The translations under genes and the position numbers were made by a program. A stretch of DNA of 64,000 nt, taken from the NCBI GenBank assembly GCA_032622095.1, contig CP136068.1, positions 124,869,989 to 124,933,988 on the forward strand, given 5' to 3'. This document shows positions 9,756-21,500 of this stretch, in pieces; position 1 is the stretch's first letter, and every line of letters starts with the position of its first letter. Below the pieces are notes generated by a model. It was not told where the DNA came from. It saw only the letters and a program-made list of their open reading frames with translations, and did no database searches. The DNA comes from Siphonodentalium dalli (Eukaryota; Mollusca; Scaphopoda; Gadilida; Siphonodentaliidae).

Positions 9756-10440
9756 CGCACAATCTCTAGAAGCGGAATATCTCTATTGAACACACAAAGA
9801 AGTCACACACCTGTCATTCAATAAAGAATACCCACGGCATGTGTACACTGAAAAAAAAATAAAGTAAGGTTCTTCCATTCTCTATTTGTGTAGAAATGGA
9901 AACTCACAAAGAGCCACCTGCTAGATCATATCAAGTATTCTCTGACAGTTTGGTATTTGCAGGTGTTTGGGACATCTCCCCCATTCTCAAGAAACTCAGT
10001 TTGGTGTTATTTGATTTAAGCTATATCTATATTGAGTAGTTTCTGTCGACAGTGTGAGATATGTTGCTGCGAATCAGTGGTGTCTGGATGGTGAATTGGA
10101 ATTTCGTTTCTACACAAAATAGGAATTGGATCAAACTTTACTCTTTCTGAGTCTGTTATGTTTTTGCGGGATATTCCTCTGGCGCTCTGAAAAAAATTGG
10201 AATATTTATTAGTGTGCCAATATATATCAGTCACAGGCTGTTCTGTTTCATAACATGACAGTTTTTATCCCGTTTCAAATAGAGATAAGACAAGAGGATA
10301 TTCTTGTTAGAAACTGACTGCGCTCGTCTTTGTGATGAGTCGTCTGCCGTTTTAGAAACGATAATGCAAGGGTGAACTTCAGATGCGTTTGGACAATGAA
10401 GACTTTAATTCGCGTCTCACACGAAAATACCACATAGACT
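9756..10440. other. Intergenic, no gene recognised
   Basis: No gene or strong repeat is visible. A word CAGGCTGTTCTG near 10233 resembles a palindromic-family end, but no further family sequence follows. Confidence 0.4.
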
Positions 10441-10743
10441 TAAACGCACAAGGCTTATTGATTCGGGAATTGAATGATGAATATTTTATTATATACATTT
10501 TATAGTTATTTATTTCTTATAATGTGTATTCCTTTGTGAGGTCATCAGCATCGGGATATCAACTTTGTACACACCAGTCCTACTTTAATAAATCGTTTTG
10601 GACTTGACCAATTGTTGCTATGCCAAACCGATATTTTAGATATGCTGTATATTCTATACAATGTTTTCTGTACAATCCACATATATAATACTGAGTTACT
10701 GATGTAGTCTATGTTTAATATATAAAAAATGATTGATTGATTC
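10441..10743 (+). mobile_element. Possible LINE 3' UTR with TGAT tail
   Basis: The stretch ends ATATAAAAAATGATTGATTG ATTC. The LINE fragment at 38604-39143 ends in a similar TGATTGATTGATTG tail on the plus strand. TGAT-type tails are known for some LINE clades. No coding sequence precedes it, so only the tail supports this call. Confidence 0.3.
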
Positions 10744-11429
10744 ACATATTATGCAGCATCAATGCACACGTGAATTGGAACCAACACTGGCCACTGTATG
10801 GAGTATAGTCCCCGTAACTTCACTCGGCAAAATCCAATGAGTCTGTTTGCCGTATACAAGTCACTAAATAATGTAATTACGAGCTTCGATCTTCACCTAT
10901 ATTATTAAGGATTATGTATTAACCATGAAATATATTACATGCATTATTTATGCCACCATGTTCCCACGACGTGGTGTAAGGACGTTACCAAGTTTGAACT
11001 GTTGGAATATTAACTCTGCTGAAGTATAGAGTGTGGTCCCTTAGACCAAAAATAAATCGTGTTGTTGTGACTTTATACTTGGACTCGTATCGCGTACATA
11101 ATTATTTACTTGTTGTGTGAAATAATGATGCCTTTTATCAACTGTTGCCAATCAATTTGAAATGTTTCATGGCAGACAACCATTTTCGGTCTCGAATGCA
11201 ATCAAGACTTTTCATTTGATAAGATCAGATATGTTAAGCTGATGTTTCAAAAATAGGTGCATAATGTGCAAATCTGCCTGTATCATTAATAATTCCCACT
11301 GCTCTCTTTTTGGAGTAAAATTATAGGCTCCAGATTTGTGTGATAGGTGTTTCCCCATACTTCCGAACAGTAAGTCATATGTGACCCGCCATATCAAATC
11401 CAGTCGTAAGTCGGGTTTTTTTTTTACCC

Positions 11430-11508
11430 TGTGCCAATGCATTCTCTTATATATGCGAGTCGACCATAGGTCGGTCGCCTCGCACATATAAGAGAATGCA
11501 TTGGCCTA
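11430..11508. repeat. Hairpin module, copy 1
   Basis: The arms GCCAATGCATTCTCTTATAT and ATATAAGAGAATGCATTGGC are joined by a loop containing CGAGTCGACC and GGTCGCCTCG, giving a nearly perfect ~78-bp palindrome. It lies in the left inverted repeat of the MITE. Equivalent modules are at 11726-11803 and 38053-38128. Confidence 0.85.
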
Positions 11509-11725
11509 ACAATTGTTTATCATTTTTAAAAAATAAATGTTTCTTACAATTTTTAGGACATAAAATAAAAAAAAACATCCATTACCCTGCAGGGAGCCCC
11601 TCACATATATAGATGCATATAGAAGAGTGTCGTCTGCTCATGTATGTCTGGGGCTCTGTATGGGTGAAATTATAAAATTGTTAAAGAATACAAGAACAAT
11701 TTTTTTAAATTGTAAAAAATTGTCA

Positions 11726-11803
11726 GGCCAATGCATTCTCTTATATATGCGAGGCGACCTATGGTCGACTCGCATATATAAGAAAATGCATTGGCACAGG
11801 GTA
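11726..11803. repeat. Hairpin module, copy 2
   Basis: Same palindrome as 11430-11508, in the right inverted repeat of the MITE. It starts GCCAATGCATTCTCTTATAT and ends AAATGCATTGGC, with the central loop CGACCTATGGTCG itself self-complementary. Confidence 0.85.
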
Positions 11804-13379
11804 AAAAAATCCCGACTTACGACTGGATTTGATATGGCGGGTCACATATATGGTATCACTAGAATTTGGTATAAACTCAGGAGCACTTGACTATTTAGGA
11901 CATGCTTCATATGGCTGATAATTCCTAATTATCTAGCAATTTAGATTTTACGAACTTTGTATATTTCCAAATAACTTATAGTCAATCGAAACCCCGAGAA
12001 AATAAGTTTGAGATACTTGATTTTTTTTATCTTTTTCATTTAACAAAATTTGGTGCCCTCTGAATCGAGTTCTCACCACTGAATATCATATGGTAGTTTT
12101 TTTTAAATGTTCAGAGACAATTTATTAAGGTTGATCCATTCATTAAGTTTCCATAACTCACTATTAAAATTCTTGATAATATTTTAGAATTTTTCCCCAA
12201 AAGGAACATATTTGTGTAATCAGCTAACCGAGAACAGTTTCGTTTATACCATAATACTCTGCCTGGTTCAGCAAAATTGCATGCTCAATTGCGTCATATT
12301 ATATTTTGAGGTCAATGAATATACCAACTAAATACTGTTTTTCATCCAAACAATACAATCCCCCCAAAACTGCCAGATTTGTCCTACAGTTCACTTCAAA
12401 TTGTTAGAAAGCTTCGACATTTGCATTTTGTTTACATTCCATCAATTGATTTGCTCACCACTTAATGACAGATATCGAGCATATAAACCGGAAGTGTGTT
12501 ATCCATCGTCTCGGTCCAGTCGATGAATATAACGCTCTACGCCACGGTAATTTTCCACTATTTAATGGGGAAGCATATAATAAATCAGAATAATATTTGT
12601 TTCTGTTCAAACCTAATAATTGAAGTCAATATATTTATATGTTTTGTTTCTCTTTTCATAAGTTTCACTTCTATTTATCATCCATGGTATAGAAAAGGTA
12701 TTTGTTTTTTTAACTTCCTACACTGGACTTGATTCATTGTAATGAACAATCAGTTTTGTATTAAATTCTTCAAATACAGCGTTTATATTATGTTCTCCAA
12801 ACACATTTTCCCATGGTTCCTGTAGAAATTTAATGAGGGTACCTGTCACATTCTAATCTGATAATTCTCGCTTCGTAATGATAATATGAAGATGTTTTCT
12901 GTTTACCCCTCATCTGATATGAGTCGCATGAGGCAAAAGATAACTCAGATATTTATAATACCACTGTTTATGTTTACCGCCATTATATTTGTGAATATAT
13001 TGTCAACAAGTGTTGCACTATCATATGTCATTCTTGTAGTTCTGAGTAGCAGACGAATAAGCCCAAAAGTAAACACAGTCGCATGAAGATTGTTTGTCAA
13101 AAGGTGATTTTCATGATTAATTAGATTGATGGTGACATCATCCATTATGTACATAGTTATGTTTTATACTATTTAATAGATCATCCATATGATTTGTTAT
13201 GTGACCAGTATTCTAACTAGGTACCCTATTTTCCCACACAAAGACCACTTTCCTATTCCCAGTTTAAACTTCAACAGATTCAGAAATATCCACTTTTGCA
13301 CTGTCATGTAATTGTATCAATCATTCAATGTCTGATAGAGTTTTATCTACAGCATCCAACCGTTCACTAAATTTAATAT

Positions 13380-13737
13380 GATAATCATCTGCATGATACC
13401 AGGAGTCTAATTGACATGGCTTATGTATGTTAAAAGTGGTGCCGTTCTAGTCATGAATGGACAGTAGAGGGGCACCAAAGCTGATACAAATATGTTTAGG
13501 AGTAATTTGCACCAAATTCATATACATACTTCCCCAGTAATACGAGGAATCAATTCATGTGGGTTGAAAGACGGCACATATGGTGCCGTTTGGGTCAGAG
13601 ATAGAGAGAGGAGGGGCACTAGCATTGATCAGAATGTTTTAGTCGCCGATATCCACCAAAGTTATATATAGTCATCTCCATGCATAATTCGTTCTAAGGT
13701 GTTTTGGCATTAAAATTTCACCTCGACAAAATTTAAT
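13380..13737. repeat. Degenerate ~145-bp repeat, two copies
   Basis: The words CATGATACCAGGAGTCTAAT, GTGCCGTT, TTTGCACCAAATTCATATAC, TACGAGGAATC and CCGTTTGGGTCAGAGATAGA match the block at 1-1223. About two units are present, followed by the same downstream segment as at 1224-1430. Confidence 0.6.
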
Positions 13738-13960
13738 GGTGACCGAATTAAGTCACTTGAACAATTGTATCTTCTCAACTCTCATAATTATATCGGCAGG
13801 GGAATCAGGGCTTTCATATAGTGAGCTAGAAAAAACAAATACATTGAACAAAGCATTAAAAGTATATTTATCATTCTATTTAAGATATATATATATATAT
13901 TCATGCACAATGAGAGACCCTGAACCGTCAGAGTGTGGCATGTTAGAATGGCTCATGTAT
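13738..13960. repeat. Dispersed repeat, paralogous to 1224-1430
   Basis: It shares AAGTCACTTGAACAATTGTA, a TCTCAAC word, AAGCATTAAAAGTATATTTA and CTGAACCGTCAGAGTG with 1224-1430. It lies 280 bp upstream of the plus-strand LINE fragment. Sequence 13961-14240 shows nothing recognisable. Confidence 0.6.
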
Positions 13961-14239
13961 TGTGATATAGCTATGGCTAACACGATAGCTGGACACGTCC
14001 GGAAATGGAAATCGCGTTGAACTTCATGCTTTGCATACAGAAAACTTGGCAGTTGTTCGCGGCACTCAATGTAAGCATGTATTATTGCGAGTTAAGATAT
14101 TTTTATGTTAAACAAGTGGAGACTACGTTTATTAAGACTGTGATTTACACGATGAACGAATTATGTTTTGTCTGCAGACAAGTGATACTAAGGCTGGTCT
14201 GTGATGCTTGATGGGAATCAATATTATGGCGGAGACTAT

Positions 14240-15012
14240 TAATTGTTGTACTGCTGATATATATGCAGGTGTTGGTATTTTCGTAAATGAAAAACTTTCT
14301 TATAAAATCCGTGATGACCTAACGATATTCATCCCACATGTTATTGAGACTATATTCATAGAAATTGACTCGGGGCACTCATCGTGTGTTGTGGCATCCA
14401 TCTACAGACCAAATACGGCCCCTCGTGCAGATATCGATATATTTATAGATAAAATTTCAAGTGTGGTCGAACAATTAAATGATTCAGGGACAAAAGCATA
14501 TCTCATAGGAGACTTCAACATCGACTTGCTTAACTTTCAGTCGCATACGAAAACTAACAACTTCATTGAAACTATGTTTGAAAATGGATTCTTACCTGCA
14601 ATTACCAAACCTACACGTGTAACCGACCACTCGGCAACACTCATTGATAATATTTTTACTAATAACAATGTTTCCCGTGCCGATACTGGGATAATCCTCT
14701 CAGATGTGTCACACCATTTTGCTACATTTTATTCCGAATATCACGATCATAAGTATATAAAAGCGAGCAGTTCTACCGAGAAACGTATAATGAGTAAAGA
14801 GAACACAGACAAATTTAAATCAATACTTCAACAACAAGATTTTCGATGTGTCTTCGATAGTACTTCACCAAACCAAGCTTATGATAATTTTCTTTCAATT
14901 TATATATGGGCGTTTAATGAATAATTTCCATTGGTCCTATCTAAACCACCAACTAAATATATAAAGAAACAACTTTGGATGACAAAAGGTCTCATTAACT
15001 CCTCCTTAGTTA
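14240..15012 (+). mobile_element. LINE endonuclease-domain fragment
   Basis: An open frame of 238 codons (14208-14924) carries most of an apurinic-type endonuclease/exonuclease/phosphatase domain. It has AGVGIFVNEKLSYK near residue 20, SIYRPNT at 64-70, KAYLIGDFNIDLLNF at 96-110, TRVTDHSATLIDNIFTNN at 136-153 and SDVSHHFATF at 165-174. In active enzymes the last motif is usually SDxSDHxP; here the Asp of the Asp-His pair reads His, so activity is doubtful. The 5' part of the domain is missing before the AGVGIF word. After an in-frame stop at 14922-14924 the same frame continues with KKQLWMTKGLINSS, typical of the linker to reverse transcriptase, then homology stops near 15012. It is a truncated relic. 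It may belong to the same clade as the other two LINE fragments in this window. Confidence 0.85.
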
Positions 15013-15584
15013 AAGGTACGGTTGGCCTTGGCGGTGGGTATCCTGTGAAAATATTTCCACCCGTCAAAAGCCGCCACAAACAGAAAGAACAACAAAATGT
15101 AGACATACTTTGTCCGTATACAAATAAGAAATATCGCATACACAGAATTGTTATTGTCATATATTTGACCATTGTTATGTAAACAAACGCATAAAAAGTA
15201 ACTTTTCGAGAGACATAAAGCTCGAGCTCGGAGACCAACCACCCACCCATAACAAACCGATTGTATACAAACACCGCTAATAATGTAAACATCCGGGCGG
15301 GCATGCGCAACGGCGCAAGATCGTAATTTCAGAATAACAGTATACAGTAATGACCAGAATAGCTAACAAAGACATCTATCTCTCAGATAACATGACTAAA
15401 GTTTTATAAATCTGTGTTTCCTTACAGTTATATACCTATAATGGGTCACACTAATATATCATTATTTTCCAGACATCTCATAAGGTGTTTAGTTATTTAT
15501 ATAAAAAAATAAGCTGTAAATAGTTGACAAATGACAGAATAAATTCCATAATGGCAATGCTCCTCAAATACTATACTATAGACA
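15013..15584. other. Intergenic, between LINE relic and satellite
   Basis: No gene is recognised. Open frames over 15013-15310 on either strand lack motifs and overlap each other. The satellite starts about 15585. Confidence 0.4.
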
Positions 15585-18500
15585 CTGTTGTTGTTGTTTG
15601 TGGATAGGTATGCATCTATATACAAATAGTTTGCACAAAGTTTGGGCTCCTTAGTGGGTTTTAAGGGTATGGAGACAGCCCAACACCTACAGCACCCATG
15701 ATAAAACCATACAGCACCCGTGCCTATGAAAACATATTTCTGAGTCAGCCATCTCTCAGACTATACCCATTCTGAAAATGATTCCACATTTCACTTTAGA
15801 ATATATAGAGGCAATGGGAAAAAAATATTTGGGCACCTGAATGGGATTTTGGGCTCTATTCAGGGGGGATATTTGGTTTTTTTAATGGTTAAATTGGTAT
15901 ATTTAACTGGAATTGGGTCCTGTAAAGGTATATACTTCTAGGTCTCCTAGTGATTTTGGAAATATCTGCATCCGTATAAGAAGATTTGCAAAAGTTTGGG
16001 CTCCTTAGTGGGTTTTAAGGGTATGGAGACAGCCCAACACCCACAGCACCCATGACAATTCAAGTTAAATTGGTATATTTAACTTGAATTGGGCCATATG
16101 ACCCATTATATGTATCTACTTCTAACACTTTTGTTGTTTGTGGATAGGTATGCATCTATGCAAATGGTTGCATAAAGTTTGGGCTCCTCAGTGGGTTTTA
16201 AGGGTATTGAGACAGCCCAACACCCACAGCACCCATGATAAAACCATACAGCACCCGTGCCTATGAAAACATATTTCTGAGTCAGCCATCTCTCAGACTA
16301 TACCCATTCTGTAAATGATTCCACATTTCACTCTAGAATATATAGAGGCAATGGGAAAAAAATATTTGGGCACCTGAATGGGATTTTGGGCTCTATTCAT
16401 GGGGGATATTTGTTTTTTTTAATGGTTAAATTGGTATATTTAACTGGAATTGGGTCCTGTAAAGGTATATACTTCTAGGTCTCCTAGTGTTTTTGGAAAT
16501 ATCTGCATCAGTATAAGAAGATTTGCAAAAGTTTGGGCGCCTTAGTGGGTTTTAAGGGTATGGAGACAGCCCAACACCACAGCACCCATGACAATTCAAG
16601 TTAAATTGGTATATTTAACTTGAATTGGGCCATATGACCCATTATATATATCTACTTCCAACACTTTTGTTGTTTGTGGATAGGTATGCATCTATGCAAA
16701 TGGTTTGCATAAAGTTTGGGCTCTTCAGTGGGTTTTAAGGGCATTGAGACAGCCCAACACCCACAGCACCCATGATAAAACCATACAGCACCCGTGCCTA
16801 TGAAAACATATTTCTGAGTCAGCCATCTCTCAGACTATACCCATTCTGTAAATGATTCCACATTTCACTCTAGAATATATAGAGGCAATGGGAAAAAAAT
16901 ATTTGGGCACCTGAATGGCATTTTGGGCTCTATTCAGGGGGGATATTTGGTTTTTTTAATGGTTAAATTGGTATATTTAACTGGAATTGGGTCCTGTAAA
17001 GGTATATACTTCTAGGTCTCCTAGTGTTTTTGGAAATATCTGCATCAGTATAAGAAGATTTGCAAAAGTTTGGGCTCCTTAGTGGGTTTTAAGGGTATGG
17101 AGACAGCCCAACACCCACAGCACCCATGACAATCCAAGTTAAATTGGTATATTTAACTTGAATTGGGCCATATGACCAATTATATGTATCTACTTCCAAC
17201 ACTTTTGTTGTTTATGGATAGGTATGCATCTATGCAAATGGTTTGCACAAAGTGTGGGCTCCTCAGTGGGTTTTAAGGGTATTGAGACAGCCCAACACCC
17301 ACAGCACCCATGATAAAACCATACAGCACCCGTGCCTATGAAAACATATTTCTGAGTCAGCCATCTGTCAGACTATACCCATTCTGTAAATGATTCCACA
17401 TTTCACTCTAGAATATATAGAGGCAATGGGGAAAAAATATTTGGGCACCTGAATGGGATTTTGGGCTCTATTCAGGGGGGATATTTGGTTTTTTTAATGG
17501 TTAAATTGGTATATTTAACTGGAATTGGGACCTGTAAAGGTATATACTTCTAAGTCTCCTAGTGATTTTGGAAATATCTGCATCAGTATAAGAAGATTTG
17601 CAAAAGTTTGGGCTCCTTAGTGGGTTTTAAGGGTATGGAGACAGCCCAACACCCACAGCACCCATGACAATTCAAGTTAAATTGGTATATTTAACTTGAA
17701 TTGGGCCATATGACCCATTATATGTATCTACTTCCAACACTTTTGTTGTTTGTGGATAGGTATGCATCTATGCAAATGGTTTGCACAAAGTTTAGACTCC
17801 TCAGTGGGGTTTAAGGGTATTGAGACAGCCCAACACCCTCAGCACCTATGATAAAACCATACAGCACCCGTGCCTATGAAAACATATTTCTGAGTCAGCC
17901 ATCTCTCAGACTATACCCATTCTGAAAATGATTCCACATTTCACTTTAGAATATATAGAGGCAATGGGAAAAGATGATTTGGGCACCTGAATGGCATTTT
18001 GGGCTCTGGTCAGGGGGGAATATTTGGTTTTTTTAATGGTTAAATTGGTATATTTAACTGGAATTGGGTCCTGTGACCCATTATAGGTATATACTTCTAG
18101 GTCTCCTAGTGTTTTTGGAAAGATCTGCATCATTATAAGAAGATATGCAAAAGTTTGGGCTCCTTAGTGGGTTTTAATGGTATGGAGACAGCCCAGCACC
18201 CATGACAATTCAAGTTAAATTGGTATATTTAACTTGAATTGGGCCATATGACCCATTATATGTATCTACTTCCAGCACTTTTGTTGTTTGTGGATAGGTA
18301 TGCATCTATGCAAATAGTTTGCACAAAGTTTGGGCTCCTCGGTGGGTTTTAAGGGTATGGAAACAGCCCAACACCCACAGCACCCATGATAAAACCATAC
18401 AGCACCCGTGCCTATGAAAACATATTTCTGAGTCAGCCATCTCTCAGACTATACCCATTCTGTAAATGATTCCACATTTCACTCTAGAATATATAGAGGC

Positions 18501-21500
18501 AATGGGAAAAAAATATTTGGGCACCTGAATGGGATTTTGGGCTCTATTCAGGGGGGATATTTGGTTTTTTTAATGGTTAAATTGGTATATTTAACTGGAA
18601 TTGGGACCTGTAAAGGTATATACTTCTAGGTCTCCTAGTGATTTTGGAAATATCTGCATCAGTATAAGAAGATTTGCAAAAGTCTGGGCTCCTTAGTGGG
18701 TTTTAAGGGTATGGAGACAGCCCAACACCCACAGCACCCATGACAATTCAAGTTAAATTGGTATATTTAACTTGAATTGGGCCATATGACCCATTATATG
18801 TATCTACTTCCAACACTTTTGTTGTTTGTGGATAGGTATGCATCTATGCAAATGGTTTGCACAAAGTTTAGACTCCTCAGTGGGTTTTAAGGGTATTGAG
18901 ACAGCCCAACACCCTCAGCACCTATGATAAAACCATACAGCACCCGTGGCTATGAAAACATATTTCTGAGTCAGCCATCTCTCAGACTATACCCATTCTG
19001 TAAATGATTCCACATTTCACTCTAGAATATATAGAGGCAATGGGAAAAAATATTTGGGCACCTGAATGGCATTTTGGGCTCTATTCAGGGGGGATATTTG
19101 GTTTTTTTAATGGTTAAATTGGTATATTTAACTGGAATTGGGACCTGTAAAGGTATATACTTCTAGGTCTCCTAGTGATTTTGGAATTATCTGCATCAGT
19201 ATAAGAAGATTTGCAAAAGTTTGGGCTCCTTTGTGGGTTTTAAGGGTATGGAGACAGCCCAACACCCACAGCACCCATGACAATTCAAGTTAAATTGGTA
19301 TATTTAACTTGAATTGGGCCATATGACCCATTATATGTATCTACTTCCAACACTTTTGTTGTTTGTGGATAGGTATGCATCTATGCAAATAGTTTGCACA
19401 AAGTTTGGGCTCCTTGGTGGGTTTTAAGGGTATTGAGACAGCCCAACACCCACAGCACCCATGATAAAACCATACAGCACCCGTGCCTATGAAAACATAT
19501 TTCTGAGTCAGCCATCTCTCAGACTATACCCATTCTGTAAATGATTCCACATTTCACTCTAGAATATATAGAGGCAATGGGAAAAAAATATTTGGGCACC
19601 TGAATGGGATTTTGGGCTCTATTCAGGGGGGATATTTGGTTTTTTTAATGGTTAAATTGGTATATTTAACTGGAATTGGGACCTGTAAAGGTATATACTT
19701 CTAGGTCTCCTAGTGATTTTGGAAATATCTGCATCAGTATAAGAAGATTTGCAAAAGTTTGGGCTCTTTTGTGGGTTTTAAGGGTATGGAGACAGCCCAA
19801 CACCCACAGCACCCATGACAATTCAAGTTAAATTGGTATATTTAACTTGAATTGGGCCATATGACCCATTATATGTATCTACTTCCAGCACTTTTGTTGT
19901 TTGTGGATAGGTATGCATCTATGCAAATAGTTTGCACAAAGTTTGGGCTCCTCGGTGGGTTTTAAGGGTATGGAAACAGCCCAACACCCACAGCACCCAT
20001 GATAAAACCATACAGCACCCGTGCCTATGAAAACATATTTCTGAGTCAGCCATCTCTCAGACTATACCCATTCTGAAAATGATTCCACATTTCACTTTAG
20101 AATATATAGAGGCAATGGGAAAAGATGATTTGGGCACCTGAATGGCATTTTGGGCTCTGGTCAGGGGGGAATATTTGGTTTTTTTAATGGTTAAATTGGT
20201 ATATTTAACTGGAATTGGGTCCTGTGACCCATTATAGGTATATACTTCTAGGTCTCCTAGTGTTTTTGGAAAGATCTGCATCATTATAAGAAGATATGCA
20301 AAAGTTTGGGCTCCTTAGTGGGTTTTAATGGTATGGAGACAGCCCAGCACCCATGACAATTCAAGTTAAATTGGTATATTTAACTTGAATTGGGCCATAT
20401 GACCCATTATATGTATCTACTTCCAGCACTTTTGTTGTTTGTGGATAGGTATGCATCTATGCAAATAGTTTGCACAAAGTTTGGGCTCCTCGGTGGGTTT
20501 TAAGGGTTTTGGAAACAGCCCAACACCCACAGCACCCATGATAAAACCATACAGCACCCGTGCCTATGAAAACATATTTCTGAGTCAGCCATCTCTCAGA
20601 CTATACCCATTCTGAAAATGATTCCACATTTCACTTTAGAATATATAGAGGCAATGGGAAAAGATGATTTGGGCACCTGAATGGCATTTTGGGCTCTGGT
20701 CAGGGGGGAATATTTGTTTTTTTTAATGGTTAAATTGGTATATTTAACTGGAATTGGGTCCTGTGACCCATTATAGGTATATACTTCTAGGTCTCCTAGT
20801 GTTTTTGGAAAGATCTGCATCATTATAAGAAGATATGCAAAAGTTTGGGCTCCTTAGTGGGTTTTAAGGGTATGGAGACAGCCCAGCACCCATGACAATT
20901 CAAGTTAAATTGGTATATTTAACTTGAATTGGGCCATATGACCCATTATATGTATCTACTTCCAGCACTTTTGTTGTTTGTGGATAGGTATGCATCTATG
21001 CAAATAGTTTGCACAAAGTTTGGGCTCCTCGGTGGGTTTTAAGGGTATGGAAACAGCCCAACACCCACAGCACCCATGATAAAACCATACAGCACCCGTG
21101 CCTATGGAAACATATTTCTGAGTCAGCCATCTCTCAGACTATACCCATTCTGAAAATGATTCCACATTTCACTTTAGAATATATAGAGGCAATGGGAAAA
21201 GATGATTTGGGCACCTGAATGGCATTTTGGGCTCTGGTCAGGGGGGAATATTTGTTTTTTTTAATGGTTAAATTGGTATATTTAACTGGAATTGGGTCCT
21301 GTGACCCATTATAGGTATATACTTCTAGGTCTCCTAGTGTTTTTGGAAAGATCTGCATCATTATAAGAAGATATGCAAAAGTTTGGGCTCCTTAGTGGGT
21401 TTTAAGGGTATGGAGACAGCCCAGCACCCATGACAATTCAAGTTAAATTGGTATATTTAACTTGAATTGGGCCATATGACCCATTATATGTATCTACTTC

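Larger units (their letters stand above)
11380..11846. mobile_element. 467-bp MITE with TA target duplication, inserted in LINE
   Basis: Terminal inverted repeats of about 130 bp begin TGTGACCCGCCATATCAAAT. They continue through CAGTCGTAAGTCGGG, a T/A run and a strong secondary hairpin. TA duplications lie at 11378-11379 and 11847-11848. Removing the element plus one TA restores an uninterrupted LINE frame across the site (PY-M-TYCSEVW), so both ends are certain to within a base or two. No transposase is encoded. The TA duplication fits Tc1/mariner-type mobilisation, among others. Confidence 0.85.
10900..13380 (-). mobile_element. Decayed LINE (non-LTR retrotransposon), minus strand
   Basis: Reading the minus strand, pieces of one LINE appear in order. 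First comes an endonuclease segment (about 13180-12945) with a degenerate DVTINLINHENH word in place of GDFNIDLL, then TRMTYDSATLVDNIFTN. Next is a linker (about 12830-12650) ending near PWM. A reverse transcriptase part follows (about 12335-12214) with VGIFIDLK, then YDAIEHAILL and EYYGI, typical of motif A. Then come ELWKLNEWINLNKLSLNI (about 12155-12100) and KIA.LGIISHMKHVL (about 11960-11890). After the 467-bp MITE there is TYCSEVWGNTYHTNLEP (about 11373-11320) and a C-terminal tail to about 10900. The segment that should hold the catalytic YADD box is deleted between about 12214 and 12155. Many stops and frameshifts make it non-functional. The domain order suggests a CR1/Jockey-like clade (inference). 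Confidence 0.85.

Noticed and set aside
14900-15310. Minus-strand and plus-strand open frames after the LINE endonuclease
   Set aside because: They overlap each other on opposite strands, lack motifs, and begin within LINE linker sequence.
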